From NCBI GenBank assembly GCA_949825065.1, contig OX463846.1, positions 6,963,366 to 7,027,365 of the forward strand: a stretch of 64,000 bases of DNA, in the 5' to 3' direction. Shown here one piece after another: positions 22,196 through 33,760 of the stretch (its first letter is position 1; every line of letters begins with the position of its first letter). Both the position numbers and the translations under genes were made by a program. The notes beneath the pieces were generated by a model. That model made no database searches, was not told where the DNA came from, and saw nothing but the letters and a program-made list of their open reading frames with translations. The DNA is from Odontocerum albicorne. Lineage: Eukaryota > Arthropoda > Insecta > Trichoptera > Odontoceridae.

Positions 22196-23039
22196 GTTGT
22201 TTTTTTAATAAGAAGTGTTACAAGGTATACTTTTTATTGAAACAGTTATTCATGTTTCAGTTCAATAAATAAATCAACGGCGCATATCTAAATAATTGTC
22301 ATAATTTGTAGACTTAAGTATCCGCCTTTCAGTTATTTGAAATACAATTATTTAGAATATGCTCCATAAAACATACTCAATATCATAGTCAAATTAGTTG
22401 TGTTTAGATAACATAGTCATAATAGTTGTGTTTAGATAGCATATTTCAAAATAATAGGTTGTTTGAAGATTGTAGTTTTGAATTTCAAAATAATTAAATG
22501 TAAACTTAAATGAAAGGTTACAATTTAGCGAATTTTCCCACTGTTTTCCCTAATTGTTTAAGTAGTCACTTTCACATAGTCATGTTCATGTTATTTTGAA
22601 AATGGAAAGAAATAATCTGTCTTGTCAGTGCTTGGCGTTTTTTTACTGCCATAAAACAAAAATGCGACTCAAAACGATCGATCACGAAGCTATAAATGAA
22701 AATCAAAGAAGAAAGCAACTCACTTGTGAGACAATTTTCGAGTATAATTTCATATACTTTGATCCACACAAACTTGAACTAACCTTATTGCAACAAATAA
22801 ACTAAGGTAAACCTATGTTTACACAGCATAGTATGGGAAAATTACCAGAGGGTAATTCCCCGTTGCCTCTCCTAATAGCCCTTACACTTCCGACATCCGG
22901 AAGTCCGTCAATCATGGTATGTTACTGTCATTAGTGTGGCTGCAAGTAACAATATGAACTGTCAAGGGAATATCATGCATTTCAAAGAAATCTTGGTATC
23001 TTAAGACTTATACAGTTTCCATGAAGAAAAATAAAACAA
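22196..23039. other. AT-rich stretch, nothing recognised
   Basis: Two overlapping frames on opposite strands (22572-22805) are mirror artefacts. No repeat match noted. Confidence 0.5.
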
Positions 23040-23150
23040 TTTATGAAGCCTGATTTTCACACCGGGGTTTTTAGGATCGATTCCTGTCGGTGCCAAGATT
23101 TTTTGAAAATTGATTTAGTCTGGTTTTCACTTATAGTCACAATAATAATA
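23040..23150 (+). mobile_element. SINE-1 internal fragment
   Basis: It contains GGATCGATTCCTGTCGGTGC (B-box region), then a TTTTTTGAAAATTGATTTAG segment and GTCTGGTTTTCACTTA, the standard body of SINE-1. The A-box side and 3' tail are missing or eroded. Confidence 0.6.
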
Positions 23151-23299
23151 AAATGGGCAATTTATTCTTATCAAGGGCGTTCTAGCTCAGGATCCGAACA
23201 CACTAATTTGATAGAATTTACCTAAATAGATTGTCTTTGAGTGCTTCCTTAAGCTGCATACGACACTCATATCTCTAACACTTGTAGGTTGACCATTTT

Positions 23300-24372
23300 C
23301 TACCACAGAACTCTAGAAACAATAAAATCATTTTACCCGGCCCTATCGGATGGATTTGTAATAACCAATCTATTAGAGGAAAAATAAATTGATCTTCAAG
23401 ATCTACTTTTCTCAGAAGGAATATCTCTCAGATACAAATTTTAATGGTACAATAGAGACATCCCATTAAAGTATTTGAAAACAATGAGACAAAGTTTGAA
23501 ATCAATCCGTTCGTAATACCAGTATAGACTTTTTAAAAGCGGACCAACATGACAATATTTATGACTACCGTTTATCAACCTGACAGCTGCATTGAAAACA
23601 GCCAGCAGTCTAGACATTTGTGAATCAGGCAAATCATAGTAAAGTGAGTTAGAATTATCCTGACATGATACAACAAATAATTTGGTACTGTGTTGTTTAT
23701 ACAATAGTTAAGGCATTAACGTTGTGGAGGTTTAAAGACATTGTAATTTATTTTTATCAAACACTGTTTATTCCAACACAAACAAAGCACAAATAAGTAT
23801 TATTTGTACTCCCCTGAAGATGAGGTGAAAGCCTTGAAACCAGTAGGGTTATACGGTTACAAAAAAGTGGAATAAACAGTGTTTGATAAAAATAAATTAC
23901 AATTTTATACTAGTTTTTGTTTCCCTTATTAGAAGACATCGACGTACAAATTTTAACTCTCTTAGACAATATAATTCTAAAGAAACCGTTTAACCAGTTT
24001 GTTTATTGAAGGAAAGCTTACTATTAAGTCAGACACGAAGAAATTTGATGTTACCTTTTGAAAAGATGCTAAAATCCATAACTGATAAAGCATCCCTATC
24101 AAGAAGATGTCTAAGTGATTAGATCACCCAGAAAAAAGTTGATTTACGAGGATTTAATTTTAATTTATTCTTTGACTCCCAATTTGAGAATGCTGAAGTA
24201 TCCTGTTTCAGATTATTTTTAACACTTTTCAGCATCTAAAAAAACAAAGTATCATCTACATAAACCTGTAACTCAAAACACTTCGTGTCAATGAGATAAC
24301 TGATATTATTTGTATAAAAAACAAAACACAACGGCCACTGTGGCGACCCTTGCGGTGCATCATACATTACAA
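23300..24372 (-). mobile_element. L-F LINE reverse transcriptase, split by an FB element
   Basis: Minus strand from 24372: DAPQGSPQWPLCFVFY (fingers/palm motif B region), LQVYVDDTLFF with the YVDD box at 24251-24262, NLKQDTSAFSNWESKNKLKL, and a thumb segment. After the FB insertion (23703-23903) the frame continues in 23441-23700 with QMSRLLAVFNAAVRLINGSH and a HVGPLLKSLYWYYERIDFKL segment, the conserved end of such reverse transcriptases. Stops and frameshifts occur in the upstream part. A second, shorter copy is at 61755-62050. Confidence 0.8.
23703..23903 (+). mobile_element. FB element inserted in L-F
   Basis: It has the same leader (GTTAAGGCATTAACGTTGTG) and inverted repeat (TCAAACACTGTTTATTCCA and its complement) as the copy at 17504, but most of the core is lost. 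The 7-bp word TTTATAC occurs just before (23696-23702) and at the end (23904-23910), consistent with a target duplication. The CCCCTGAAGATGAGGTGAAA block is present only on the right side. Confidence 0.75.
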
Positions 24373-24419
24373 TATCCTAAGAAAATACTTTCTGATTGAT
24401 AATAACGGATTTATTATGG

Positions 24420-24517
24420 TTTATTTAATACCTTTCTGACTTCCAATGGGAATCGAACTCACAATATCTGGGTAGGAAGACAGGCATCTTACCAAGTAGG
24501 CTACGGAGGTCGTCAGT
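24420..24517 (-). mobile_element. SINE-1 head fragment
   Basis: The minus strand gives GACCTCCGTAGCCTACTTGG, TAAGATGCCTGTCTTCC and a GAGTTCGATTCCCATTGG B box. The head is well preserved while the body beyond about 24420 is gone. Confidence 0.7.
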
Positions 24518-25214
24518 TAATCAAGTTACATATTATTTTATTTCATTCCAATTAAATATCCCTATTTTTTTTATCTGTTGACAAAACTGAAACAGTGGAA
24601 TTATGTCGGCGCCACTATACTGTGGTATACAAGTAAGCTTCACATTGTCGAGTTCTTGCATTATATCCCTAACGAGTTTTAACTGAGTTCATTGTTGCTT
24701 AAAAACAAAGAGGACGCTTGAAATGATAGCTTTACGTTTATCAAACATCGCTTTTTAAATTAAAGTGTATTTCAAAAGTTTTATATGCTTTTTATAAGCT
24801 TTTATTTCCAGTTAAGAATTGATGGTACGTTGTACGAGTAAGATTTTACGGCTCAAAAATATTAAAAAACTGGTATTAAACCATTTTAATTTATTTACAA
24901 CATATTTTATCTGTAGTTCAAATATTTTTTAAGAATGATGAATTATTTTTTGTCGAACTTTTCCTTTTTTTGACAGTAACGTGATAACCGTGCGATATTT
25001 AATTTTTAATATCTCAGAATATAACTAAACGATGCGTTTTCTCTCAGCTATAATGGATAAACTACAAGAGTAGACGTATGAAATTTTAACTGATAGCGTG
25101 ACCACCGTCAAATCTATCCATATACGGTTTCACGTGTTCAGGTTAAACACTTTTGGACCTAATGGATATAAATATGCTAATAAGGCAGTAAATAAAAACA
25201 GACTTAAGTCGGCA
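24518..25214. other. AT-rich stretch, nothing recognised
   Basis: No coding trace. One near-match to the dispersed motif (TACGAGTAA) lies near 24835. Confidence 0.5.
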
Positions 25215-26000
25215 CATTATATTGTATAACTGTATTTTTGTATAGTATAATCTGGTGGATTTAATGCCATCTATCAATTTCCTCCAACTAATCAGGAGAG
25301 TGTTATTAACCCTTCCTGTCCGGTGATGTGTAATTAGTACACATTGCTTCTAAAAACTTTAATATCTCAATAAATATAATAAATACTGAGTTCAGATTTT
25401 AGGTATTCCTCCGTAATGCATTTACGCATTGAATAAAAATAATTATATTAGTAATAATTAGCACTTATCGGCCACATCAGAGATGTTTTGTGAAAATCGG
25501 GAATAAATTCACTCATGCAATCAAACGTGTGACGTATTATATCAATTCTAAAAACCAGCAATGGGTGAGGAAGCGACGCTATTCACGTCTCACTCTATTT
25601 CGGTATATGGGAACGCAAGAAATAGAATCTCCGTTCGGCCGCTTCTCTCTTTTTAGTAGCCAACCGGCTTTCGTTCGAGGTGGTTGCTCCGTCCGTGTTG
25701 TGAACGTCGTCCGATGTTTTCAGCAATTAAATTTCAATTATTTTCACTTTTGACTCCAAATTTAATTAATTTTAGCGATTGGCTTTGAATATTCTTATTT
25801 TCCGATTTTAAATCGCTCACTTTTACATGTGTATTGAATACACAGCACCGGTACGCGGGGGTTTTTATTAGCACAGGAAGGGAAAAGTTAAGACCTTAAG
25901 CGAAAACCACACTGGAGTCCTTTTTTTTCATCAAGAATCAAACACGCATCACCCATATCGGAAGATAGATAACTTTTACACTGGGCTATAGAGCTCAACA
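25215..26000 (-). mobile_element. SINE-1, minus strand, split by a TTAA MITE
   Basis: The 3' part (tail, AATCTGGTGG and GGAGGAAATTGAT-like words) lies at 25215-25309. The 5' part (GACTCCAGTGTGGTTTTCGC and the degraded tRNA-like head down to CTATAGCCCAGTG) lies at 25888-26000. Between them is the MITE at 25310-25887. In intact copies the junction region reads TTAAGGCCTCTTTAACAT, with two TTAA sites; here the element sits at the second one. Confidence 0.65.
25310..25887. mobile_element. piggyBac-like TTAA MITE (copy 1)
   Basis: TTAA at 25306-25309 and at 25888-25891 flank the element. The left end is CCCTTCCTGTCCGGTG; the right end on the complement is CTTTTCCCTTCCTGTG, so the ends match after a short slip. 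TTAA targets and CCC-starting ends are hallmarks of the piggyBac superfamily. The left arm (GTACACATTGCTTCTAAAAA) and right arm (CATGTGTATTGAATACACAG) match the complement of copy 2 at 62634-63038, which lacks the middle about 170 bp. No transposase is encoded; the 87-residue frame at 25490-25753 is unrecognised. Confidence 0.75.
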
Positions 26001-26027
26001 CATTCTCGTTACATTTAATGTATAACA

Positions 26028-26625
26028 TACATCATTCCATTTCCCTGTCGGGGTAGGCAGAGATGATATACCGTCATAATTTCCTCATTTGAAACACATC
26101 CTTAGCCTCTTCCACATCCATATACTTTCTCATACAATCTCTACGATTTCTCTGAATGTCTTCTTTTCCCTATTTCAAAATATCACTTACTAGATCCAAC
26201 CATATTTTCCTTTGTTTTCTTCTATTACGCCTTCCACTCACATTTGCACCATACATTTCTTTTGTTAGTGCTTCTTCATTAATTCGTTCTAAATGCCCAA
26301 ACCATCTCAAAGTACTCTTTTTCATCTTATTTAACATATTAGCCTTAAGTTCACATTCATTCCTTATCCCTTCATTTCGCATTCTGTCATACATTGTCAC
26401 TTCATGTATTATTCTCAATGCACGCATCTCTACAGCATTTATTTGGTTTTTCTGAGTCATTTTTCACGTCCACGTTTAGCTCCTATACATCAAAGTTGGC
26501 ACCGAAATACTATTATGAACTATTATCTTGGCAAATTTTGATATTGTCTGGTTCAAGTTTTAATTTTTATTGCCCCATTGATTTTGTTTCCTAACTCTAC
26601 ACGTCATCCGATTTAATGTTATAAT
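26028..26625 (-). mobile_element. L-G LINE reverse transcriptase tail
   Basis: It has the longest open L-G frame (26170-26460, 96 residues, minus): NAVEMRALRIIHEVTMYDRM, a RNECELKANMLNKMKKSTLR segment, WFGHLERINEE and a SGRRNRRKQRKIWLD segment. The order thumb, RWFGH, then a basic RGR-like stretch is the C-terminus of a non-LTR reverse transcriptase. The 3' end carries CCATTTCCCTGTCGGGGTAG on the plus strand. It reaches upstream to the CCCCATTGATTTTGTTTCC block. Confidence 0.8.
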
Positions 26626-27154
26626 ATTCTCATTCATGAAACTTGTCTTGTTAATATAAATGACCGAACATGATTTAATAGTCGGAGAAATTGTTCAAAA
26701 TAAACCCTTCACCACAAAAATGTTACGTCAATGACGATTGGTTTTAGGTAATATCCAATGTCTCTTTACAACTATTCAGCTGTCCCACTTTCTGAGTCCA
26801 GGTCCTAGACAGATAACAAAGATCCTGGAACAATTCCACGCTCAGCTAAAGGCAATAATCCTTGCTGTCTGCGAAGTTTTCAATTGATTTATCACTAAAC
26901 TATTCGGACCTCATGGCCAAAACTAAATCGAAAAGCCGTCAGATATTTTTGGTATAATTCTTTATATTCTTACTTTGATACTTTCGGATATTGATAAAGG
27001 TTGAATATTTTTTTCTTTTGAAAATATTTATCAATAGAATCTTGATTTGAGAAAATAATTATTGCTCTTTAAAAATTATATATTTTATGTTATAATGAAA
27101 GCAGCCATCAAAATGTACTCGAACTGGACAATGTCAAATAAATAAATACAGGTT
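26626..27154. other. AT-rich stretch, nothing recognised
   Basis: No coding frame or family match noted. Confidence 0.5.
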
Positions 27155-27600
27155 TATTGACAGTTACATATTGTGCCCTCTTATTTAATTATTTAACACT
27201 TTTATTGCACTTTTATTTCAAATCTGGTGGGTGCATTGCCAGGCGGAAATCTCTTCCAGCCAACCAGACAAAAGTAAATAAAGCCAGTTACATGGTCGCA
27301 AAAAAACATTCAAATGACTATCCATCACCACGAAATTCATGAACACATACATGAGCATATGTCCCCAAACCCTATAAAGACGGAGCATATGTCCCCAAAG
27401 CCTGAACATTCCTTTTCATATAAAGTGAGATATCATCAATCAAAAGAAAATGAAAGGATTGTGGAGAGGAAAGGAAAAAAAATCAGGAATGAAACACGTT
27501 ATATTACTGACTAGAAATTAAGAGTTTTTTCAGTGGCTTCTTAAAGCATGCCTAGGACGGAACAAGTCTAACATTGGTTTGTAACGGATTCCGGAGTCTC
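27155..27600 (-). mobile_element. U2 element, minus strand
   Basis: Read on the minus strand it begins near 27600 with GTTACAAACCAATGTTAGAC, passes an AACGTGTTTCATTCCTGATT block and a GCGACCATGTAACTGGC block, and ends with GGTTGGCTGGAAGAGATTTC, a CCTGGCAATGC word and an AAAT-rich tail. The last 50 bases match the SINE-1 3' tail. An internal duplication of GAGCATATGTCCCCAAA lies at 27353-27401. No protein frame is evident. Confidence 0.6.
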
Positions 27601-27794
27601 ACTGCATGAACAGCAAAGGACGACGACGACTCTTACATGTATACTCCTAAATACATTTCGAAATCGCACATATATCTTGCTAAATAGCAGAGAATACACT
27701 TAAGAGAAAATCTATCAAAAGGTCTAGGTTTTTCTCATAATATGTCCCCGGTCAAGATACACCCCACCAATATAAGGCGAGCCCGGCCATGAGG

Positions 27795-28190
27795 ACATCT
27801 GATATTTTTTTCAGTTCGCATCTTAAGATGACAGGCTGCAACAGCAGTTTATTACCATCTTTGATGTATGAGAGTGAAACGTGGACACGAAAAATAACTG
27901 AAAATAGCCGAATAAATGTTGTAGAAATGCGTGCTTTTATAAGACTGTGTGAAGTGATAACGTATGTCAGAATATGGAATGAAGTGAGTAGGGCTGAATG
28001 AGAACTTAAGGATGCTTGCTGTGTTGAATAAGATGAACAAAAGTACTCGGAGATGATTGAGCGTTGAAGAGATGTAAAAAGAAATATCTAAGAATGAATG
28101 TTACAAAATAAAAAATAACGGTGATAGAAAAATATGAAAAGAAGAGCTATTGCGTCATATGAGTGAATAATGAAAGATAGGAGCAAATTG
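27795..28190 (+). mobile_element. L-G LINE fragment
   Basis: The plus strand reads LLPSLMYESETWTRKITENS and RINVVEMRAFIRLCEVITYV, the segment entering the thumb. Frame breaks follow around 28000, where the RW-like tail can still be traced (a CTCGGAGATGATTGAGC block). It abuts a second L-G copy in the same orientation. Confidence 0.7.
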
Positions 28191-28828
28191 AGGAATTCTG
28201 CAATTTGAGAAGTATTTTTTTGGATGATGGAAGCGTTAAGAGGGATATCGACTGACATGTAGCGATAAGAAACAAAGTCAATGGGGCACTAAAATATATA
28301 CTCGAACCAAACAGTATCAAAACCTGTTAAAATGATAGTCCACAATAGTATTTTGGTACCAATTTTGATCCATGGGATTGAAATGTGGACCTGTTCAAAG
28401 ATAGAGGAGCGAATAGACACTGTAGAAATGCGTGCATTGAGAAGAATACGTGGAGTGACAATTGCGAAATGTACGAAAAAATTGAGACAATTGCAAAATG
28501 TACGAAGAAATTGATAAGGGATAAATGGGAAACTCAGGCTGATGTTTTAAATAATATGAAGAAGAGCACGTCAAGTTGTTTAAGCATGTGGAACAAACGA
28601 ATGAAGAAATACTAACGAAACAGATTTAAAGTGCAAATGAGAACGAAAGGAAGACCAAAGAAAGTAGGGATGGATCAATAGAAAGTAAGGATGGATCTAT
28701 ATTAGAAGCTGCGTAGATGTGGAAAATGTGAAATATGTGTCAAGATAAGATAGTCTGGTGTCCTTTCCGCTCTGCCTACTCCAGCAGGGAAACAGTGTTA
28801 TGGTGTGTATATATGTAAATAAATAAAA
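28191..28828 (+). mobile_element. L-G LINE fragment, 3' end intact
   Basis: It contains the GAGGGATATCGACTGACATG block and GCGATAAGAAACAAAGTCAA, then ILVPILIHGIEMWTCSKIEE and RIDTVEMRALRRIRGVTIAK. A short internal duplication (GCGAAATGTACGAAAAAATTGAGACAAT-like) follows. The 3' end is complete: CTCTGCCTACTCCAGCAGGG, GTGTGTATATATG, then TAAATAAATAAAA. This defines the family terminus. Confidence 0.75.
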
Positions 28829-29197
28829 AAGTAATGAATATAAAAGACAGATTCCTTCATTCAACTAGTTCGACTAAGAATTTTCTTATATATAACATAT
28901 ATCTACAACGCTTAACTTTTATGGAAAAGCTAAGGTTAGGTCAAGTAGCGCGGTATTTTGCTAAGAAAATTTAAAAAATATCTTGGGAATCTAAAGGAAT
29001 ATTTATTTTAAGAGCCAATATAAAATGAACTACCCGACTTTTCCAAGAACCGTCAAAAGGACCGACGGTTATCCTCTTCTTTAAAGGGACTTCTTTCATT
29101 TTTAAATTAAATGACTTATTTTTAAATTTACAAAAATTCCACGTGACATTCTATTGAAATTAAATTGAAAATAATATTTATGCATGGTTAAATACAA
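28829..29197. other. AT-rich spacer, nothing recognised
   Basis: No coding frame or repeat noted. Confidence 0.5.
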
Positions 29198-29700
29198 ACA
29201 TACCATCACATTATTTCCCTGTCAGGATTAGTAGAGAGGACATAGCGCCAGACTTTCCTATCCTGACACAAATCCTTCGTCTCTTCTACATCTCGAAAGT
29301 TTATCATACAACACTTGCCATTTCCCTAAAGCTTTACGTTTACTTTTTCAAAATATCATCAACTAGATCCAACACCTTCCACTCATATTTGCACTGTCGT
29401 TTTGTTAGTTTTTCTTCATTCATCCGTTCTACAAGCCCAAACCATCTCAGAGTGCTCTTCTTGATCTTACTTAATACATCAGTGTTTACATAAGTTCACA
29501 TTCATGCCTAATCACTTCATTGCGTATTCTATCACACATTGCCGCCCCATATACTCTTCTCATTCCACGTATTTCCACAGTAGTTATTCGTCTCTTTGTT
29601 AGTCTTTTTCTATGTCCACGCTTCATTCCCAAACACCGAAATTGGTACTTACTATAATATTGATAGGGACATCATAGCCGATTTTGATACTATCCATTTT
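29198..29700 (-). mobile_element. L-G LINE fragment, minus strand
   Basis: It starts with the family 3' end (ATACCATCACATTATTTCCC). The complement of the thumb region (CCAAACCATCTCAGAGTGCT) is recognisable, and it ends upstream near the CACCGAAATTGGTACT block. Many stops are present. Confidence 0.65.
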
Positions 29701-30413
29701 ACTGTAGTAAATATATTTAATAGCTCATTAACTTTAATTGCTATCGCTTTACGTCGTTCGACATATCTCGGTACCATTTAATAGTGCCTAAATAGCAGAT
29801 CACTGATAGATCACTGACAGTGAAAATTTATGTTGAGCTCTTACAGAATTGAGTTTTTTTTTTTCATAAAAGTCCAAGGAGTCCGAAGCAGTCATTGTCA
29901 ACATTATATTTCAAAGTCGAATATTCTTTATTCGGCACGAGCTCTCGGCGAATTTTATTTTGCCCTTTACGGGAAGATTAGAAATATAAGAACACTATAT
30001 AAAGAACAGCTCTTAATAGAGTTATTGAACATTCTCAAGCTGTCTAAGCTGCCTGTTTTTTTTAAACAGTGTTCTGGGTCTGTTTCCTAAGTTCTGAATT
30101 ACCTTAAATATAGGATATACTCATACTTGATTGTGTATTGAAAAGAAATAAAGATGTACTTCAATTATGACAGATATTAAGAAAAACTTTTTTCGTTTAT
30201 TTTACTCCTGTCTTGTTGGTGCATATTTTTAACGTACATGTTGTTGAGTTCAGCAAAATCCTTCTCTGATATTTTCTTAATGTGAGGTTTGGAATGGGTG
30301 ATAGTTTATTTAATTTGATTTGTAATTATTTTGTATTTTAAATAAATAAATAATGTATTTTCATTAATTTTATTCATAAATTGGTAATTTAATTTGCCGT
30401 ATGCTTTTTGAAT
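29701..30413. other. AT-rich stretch, nothing recognised
   Basis: The 86-residue plus-strand frame (29830-30090) has no motif I recognise and no supporting context. Confidence 0.45.
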
Positions 30414-30640
30414 AATTCTTCTTCTTCCTCTTGGTCTAGGTCGTATGACCTGTTTGTGACGGTGGACTGTCCTGTGATGATGACGTCCAGCTGTCCTTCC
30501 ATCTTTTCGGCGGTCTTCCTGGTAATCTCCTGCTGCTAGGGTTTTCAATCTTAGCAATTTTCGCAAGTCTCGTATCCTCCATGCGGTCTACATAATCCCT
30601 CCACAAGCGCCTTCTGCTTCTTCCCCACCTATGTCTTCGA
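30414..30640 (-). mobile_element. L-D LINE tail, minus strand
   Basis: One minus-strand frame reads SSRRLPGRPPKRWKDSW, the same signature as at 6215-6558, followed by a stop-interrupted end and GAAGAAGAAGAATT. The longer 86-residue frame in another phase is a shadow. Only the last about 70 codons are present. Confidence 0.7.
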
Positions 30641-30800
30641 CATAGTGAAGTGGGGAAGTTTTGAATTGTATTGATTTATTTTAAATTGTTGATATTTTAT
30701 TTTAATTTAGTAAATGTGCCATGGTTTGTAAAGAACACTCAAATGTCGCATCTCTTTTCAATAAATAAATAACTCGTTTTGGTATTTGAATTTTACTTAA

Positions 30801-30914
30801 CCCTCTGTCGCATCAAATGAACAAAGTAAAATTCGGCAGGTGCTTGAATTGTAATATAATCAACTCTTGTACAAATATCTGTAAACTGCGACGATAGTAG
30901 TATCAATTGAAGGG
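30801..30914. mobile_element. Possible very short TTAA-flanked element
   Basis: TTAA at 30797-30800 is followed by CCCTCTGTCGCATC, and ACTATCAATTGAAGGG-like sequence precedes TTAA at 30915-30918. Only CCCT and AGGG match as terminal inverted repeats, so this may be coincidence. Confidence 0.35.
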
Positions 30915-30918
30915 TTAA

Positions 30919-31798
30919 ATTAGTAAAAAAGGAAACGGGGACATTTTTTTTACGCGAACCTAAAACAATATTCCAGCTTTTAAAATCGCCATTTCGTTTT
31001 TACGCCCCATTTTGTATATTAAATTTAAGCACTAATTTGCTTAATTGACATCCAGGCAGTTCAGAAGGGATGAATATTTTGAAAATATGTGGGCGGTGAA
31101 GAGGGAGAAATTTTGCGCGTAAATGTTTAATTTACGTTTAATGGATTAACGTTTTCGTTAAGTCATTTATTCATTCTTATTGCTGGTTTATCCGAGAGTC
31201 ATTAATGTTAATTTAAATTCCGAAATTCCACGAATGTCGAAGTATTTTGACAGTTTTGAGTATCGCAAAAATGTTTTAACATAAAACTTTTGAACATTTC
31301 AAAATTGAAGCTTTATAGAACTTAAAAAAAAATGGCGTTAGATTTGATTTTTTAGAACCTAAAAAAGCAGGTGTCTGGAGATGATTTTAAAAAACTTTAA
31401 ATGTAACAATAACACTGTTTTGCAATAAAATGTCATCTACATTTTTTTATTTTAAAAAGGCAGTTTAGAAACAACAATATTTTTTTTTGTAATTTTTAAG
31501 ATCTGAAATGCCCATAATCATAGATCAGAGTAAACACGGTGGATAAATAGGCCCACATTGTTCGAAAGGAGTTTGTGTGGTTTGACACGGTGGGTTTCCG
31601 CATGGAAGACCAGCGCCACAAATTACAAAAAAATATATACGAGTATATATCATCCATCGCACAGTTATCTTTTTCTACTCGTAGAATACCATCATATAGT
31701 TATCCTTCTATAGATAACCAGAGAGGACTGACTATAGATAACCAGAGAGGACTAAACACCAGTCTTTTCAATCGCAACATACGTCGTTTGACTATCTA
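30919..31798. other. AT-rich stretch with a short duplication
   Basis: TATAGATAACCAGAGAGGAC is repeated directly at about 31709 and 31733. A block at 31575-31625 resembles the SINE-2 tRNA head on the minus strand, but weakly. The dispersed motif occurs at 31638-31646. Confidence 0.45.
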
Positions 31799-32753
31799 CT
31801 ATGCGTATCCAGAAAGTAAGTGTACTGAGGCTCTCACGACTGGATGGATTTTATTTTCGACATGTTGGCTACACTTCCGTGTAGCCTGACCCTTCCCCTC
31901 CGCAACGAGACCGGTTCGAGGTCAGTACGTTGAGAAGTGTCGACGCGACAACACGTTTCGGGAAAAATGTCAATCCAATCTCCCGCCAAGTGCAAAATAC
32001 GCGGCGTCATCCGTTATCTCGTTTGGAAGAGAAAACCTCCGGTTGAGGTTTATAATGAGGTGAAAACTGCATATGGTGATAAAGCTATGAATTGTACGAG
32101 TGTGTACAAGTGGTGTCGCGAGTTTAAAAACGGTCACGTCACACCTCTTCACCCTCCACCAAAAAGTTAAAAACCACAATTTCAGCCAAGAAAATCATGA
32201 ATCCGTGTTTTGGGACTGTCAAGGCATAATTTTAATTGAATATATGCCTCAAGGGGAGACCATCAACTCTGCAAGATACTGTGAGACTCTAAAACAATTG
32301 CGGAGGGCGATTCAGAACAAGAAGAGAGGCATTCTGACAAAGGGAGTCTGCCTGCTGCACGACAATGCCAGACCACATACGGCCAACGCCACGAAGGAAC
32401 TGCTCGCCTCATTTAAATGGGATGCCCTGAACCATCCCGCGCATTCCCCTGACCTAGCACCTTCAGATTACTATATCTACCTCCCTGAAGCTGCATATGG
32501 GTGGAAAAAGGTTTTCAACCGACGAGGAGGTAAAGGAGGAGGTGGAGAAGTGGACGGAGGGGTTGGTGGGAAACTACTTCGAGGAAGGCATCAAAAAGTT
32601 GATACCCCGCTTCACCACCTGCATTGAGAGGAATGGCGACTTTGTCGAAAAATAGCTTACATATGTACTACGGTAACCACGTAATTTTTTTGTGTAAAAA
32701 AAAAAATTGCAACCTACAAAAATTCAGTACACTTAATTTCTGGATATGCCTCG
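31799..32753 (+). mobile_element. mariner element, internally deleted
   Basis: TA dinucleotides flank CTATGCGTATCCAGAAAGTA on the left; the complement of the right end is CGAGGCATATCCAGAAATTA, giving matching terminal inverted repeats of about 28 bp. The first frame (from 31968) holds the paired helix-turn-helix start of a mariner transposase: CKIRGVIRYLVWKRK and TSVYKWCREFKNG. After a frame jump near 32130-32165 the C-terminal catalytic half follows: a VFWD segment, LLHDNARPH with its Asp at 32361, and HSPDLAPSD with the last Asp at 32466. These two aspartates have 34 residues between them, as in DD34D mariners. The segment with the first catalytic Asp is deleted. The total of 955 bp compares with about 1.3 kb for intact elements. 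It is not autonomous. Confidence 0.85.
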
Positions 32754-32899
32754 TACATTCATACACTTCATTTTACAGCTCCAGCAATTTCTCTTTTTTT
32801 TTACATTTCGTTCTTTTAATGTATAATTCATTTAATCCAACCGTGCTTCTCCTGATCTAATAATTATATCATTTTCATGTCCGGATCATCAATTCTCAA

Positions 32900-33760
32900 T
32901 GATACCAAGTGTTTCAATCAGGAGGCTCAGAACAGAGATCATTCGCATAATTTAGGTACCGTCCAGAGCACGCCGTCACTATGTTTGAGCAAACTAGCAT
33001 GTTACGTAGGTTCTGTATATCCCCACAATCACAATCAATTCTACTTTTATTCAAGAAACCCTATCTTTGCATTTTTGCCCCTTGCTTGGAACCTATTGAG
33101 TCCTCTGTATCTAGACCAAGGCTGTTGATCTCCAGACAGATATTTTCAGAAACATGCTTTATCCGGAGGAATCGTCCGTTTTTGCGCTCTCTTCATAAAA
33201 CTATTGCTGGATTGCTATCTCAGTTTCGCTGACCAAATAGTGATGTCTTGGGTCTTGGACAGCGGCGGCCGGTCTAGAGGTGCGCTGAACCGGAGAAATA
33301 ATTCGCAATAACTAAATTATACGAGTATATCCGCTAACACGACTTCCAAAAAATTTAAATATATGTATAGATTAAATATGTATAAGAATACTGACCAATA
33401 GTACGAGTATTTTAGTTAAGTGAAAATTTAAAAAAATATTATTTTTTTAATATTCCTTTCAAATTGACCGGCCAAGTTTGCCAATACTACCGGAGCGATC
33501 TCCAATACGCACCGGACGGAAACGCAAATTCATATAGGGCAGACATAGATGCACACTGAACCGTGAGACAGCGATATTTCATATTCGCTCAGAGTCTCGA
33601 GGTGCGTTGGTGCTCAGCGCACCAGCGCACCTCGGGACCGGCCGCCGCTGGTCCTGGATATATTTTGTTCTTTCTGTGTCAGCTCAAATACTTCTACGGA
33701 TATCAGATGAGGCGATACCGATCAATTAGTATATTATCTCTACTGGTCTAATAAAACTAA
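32900..33760 (-). mobile_element. Decayed LINE coding remnant split by a hAT MITE
   Basis: On the minus strand, around 33000-33060, a segment reads CDCGDIQNLRNMLVCSN. This Cys-x-Cys-Gly plus His/Asn-Cys arrangement resembles the zinc-knuckle-like tail of LINE proteins. Adjacent segments before and after the MITE (33260-33650) are less AT-rich and appear continuous with it. No long frame survives. The assignment is tentative. Confidence 0.4.
33260..33650. mobile_element. hAT-type MITE with long inverted repeats
   Basis: The left end is CAGCGGCGGCCGGTCTAGAG; the complement of the right end is CAGCGGCGGCCGGTCCCGAG, both continuing with GTGCGCTG. The target duplication is GTCTTGGA (33252-33259) and GTCCTGGA (33651-33658), 7 of 8 identical. 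The right end carries an extra inverted pair (GGTGCGTTGGTGCTCAGCGC region), which would fold into a stem. The 391-bp interior is AT-rich and non-coding, with two exact TACGAGTAT motifs (33320, 33402). Confidence 0.85.
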
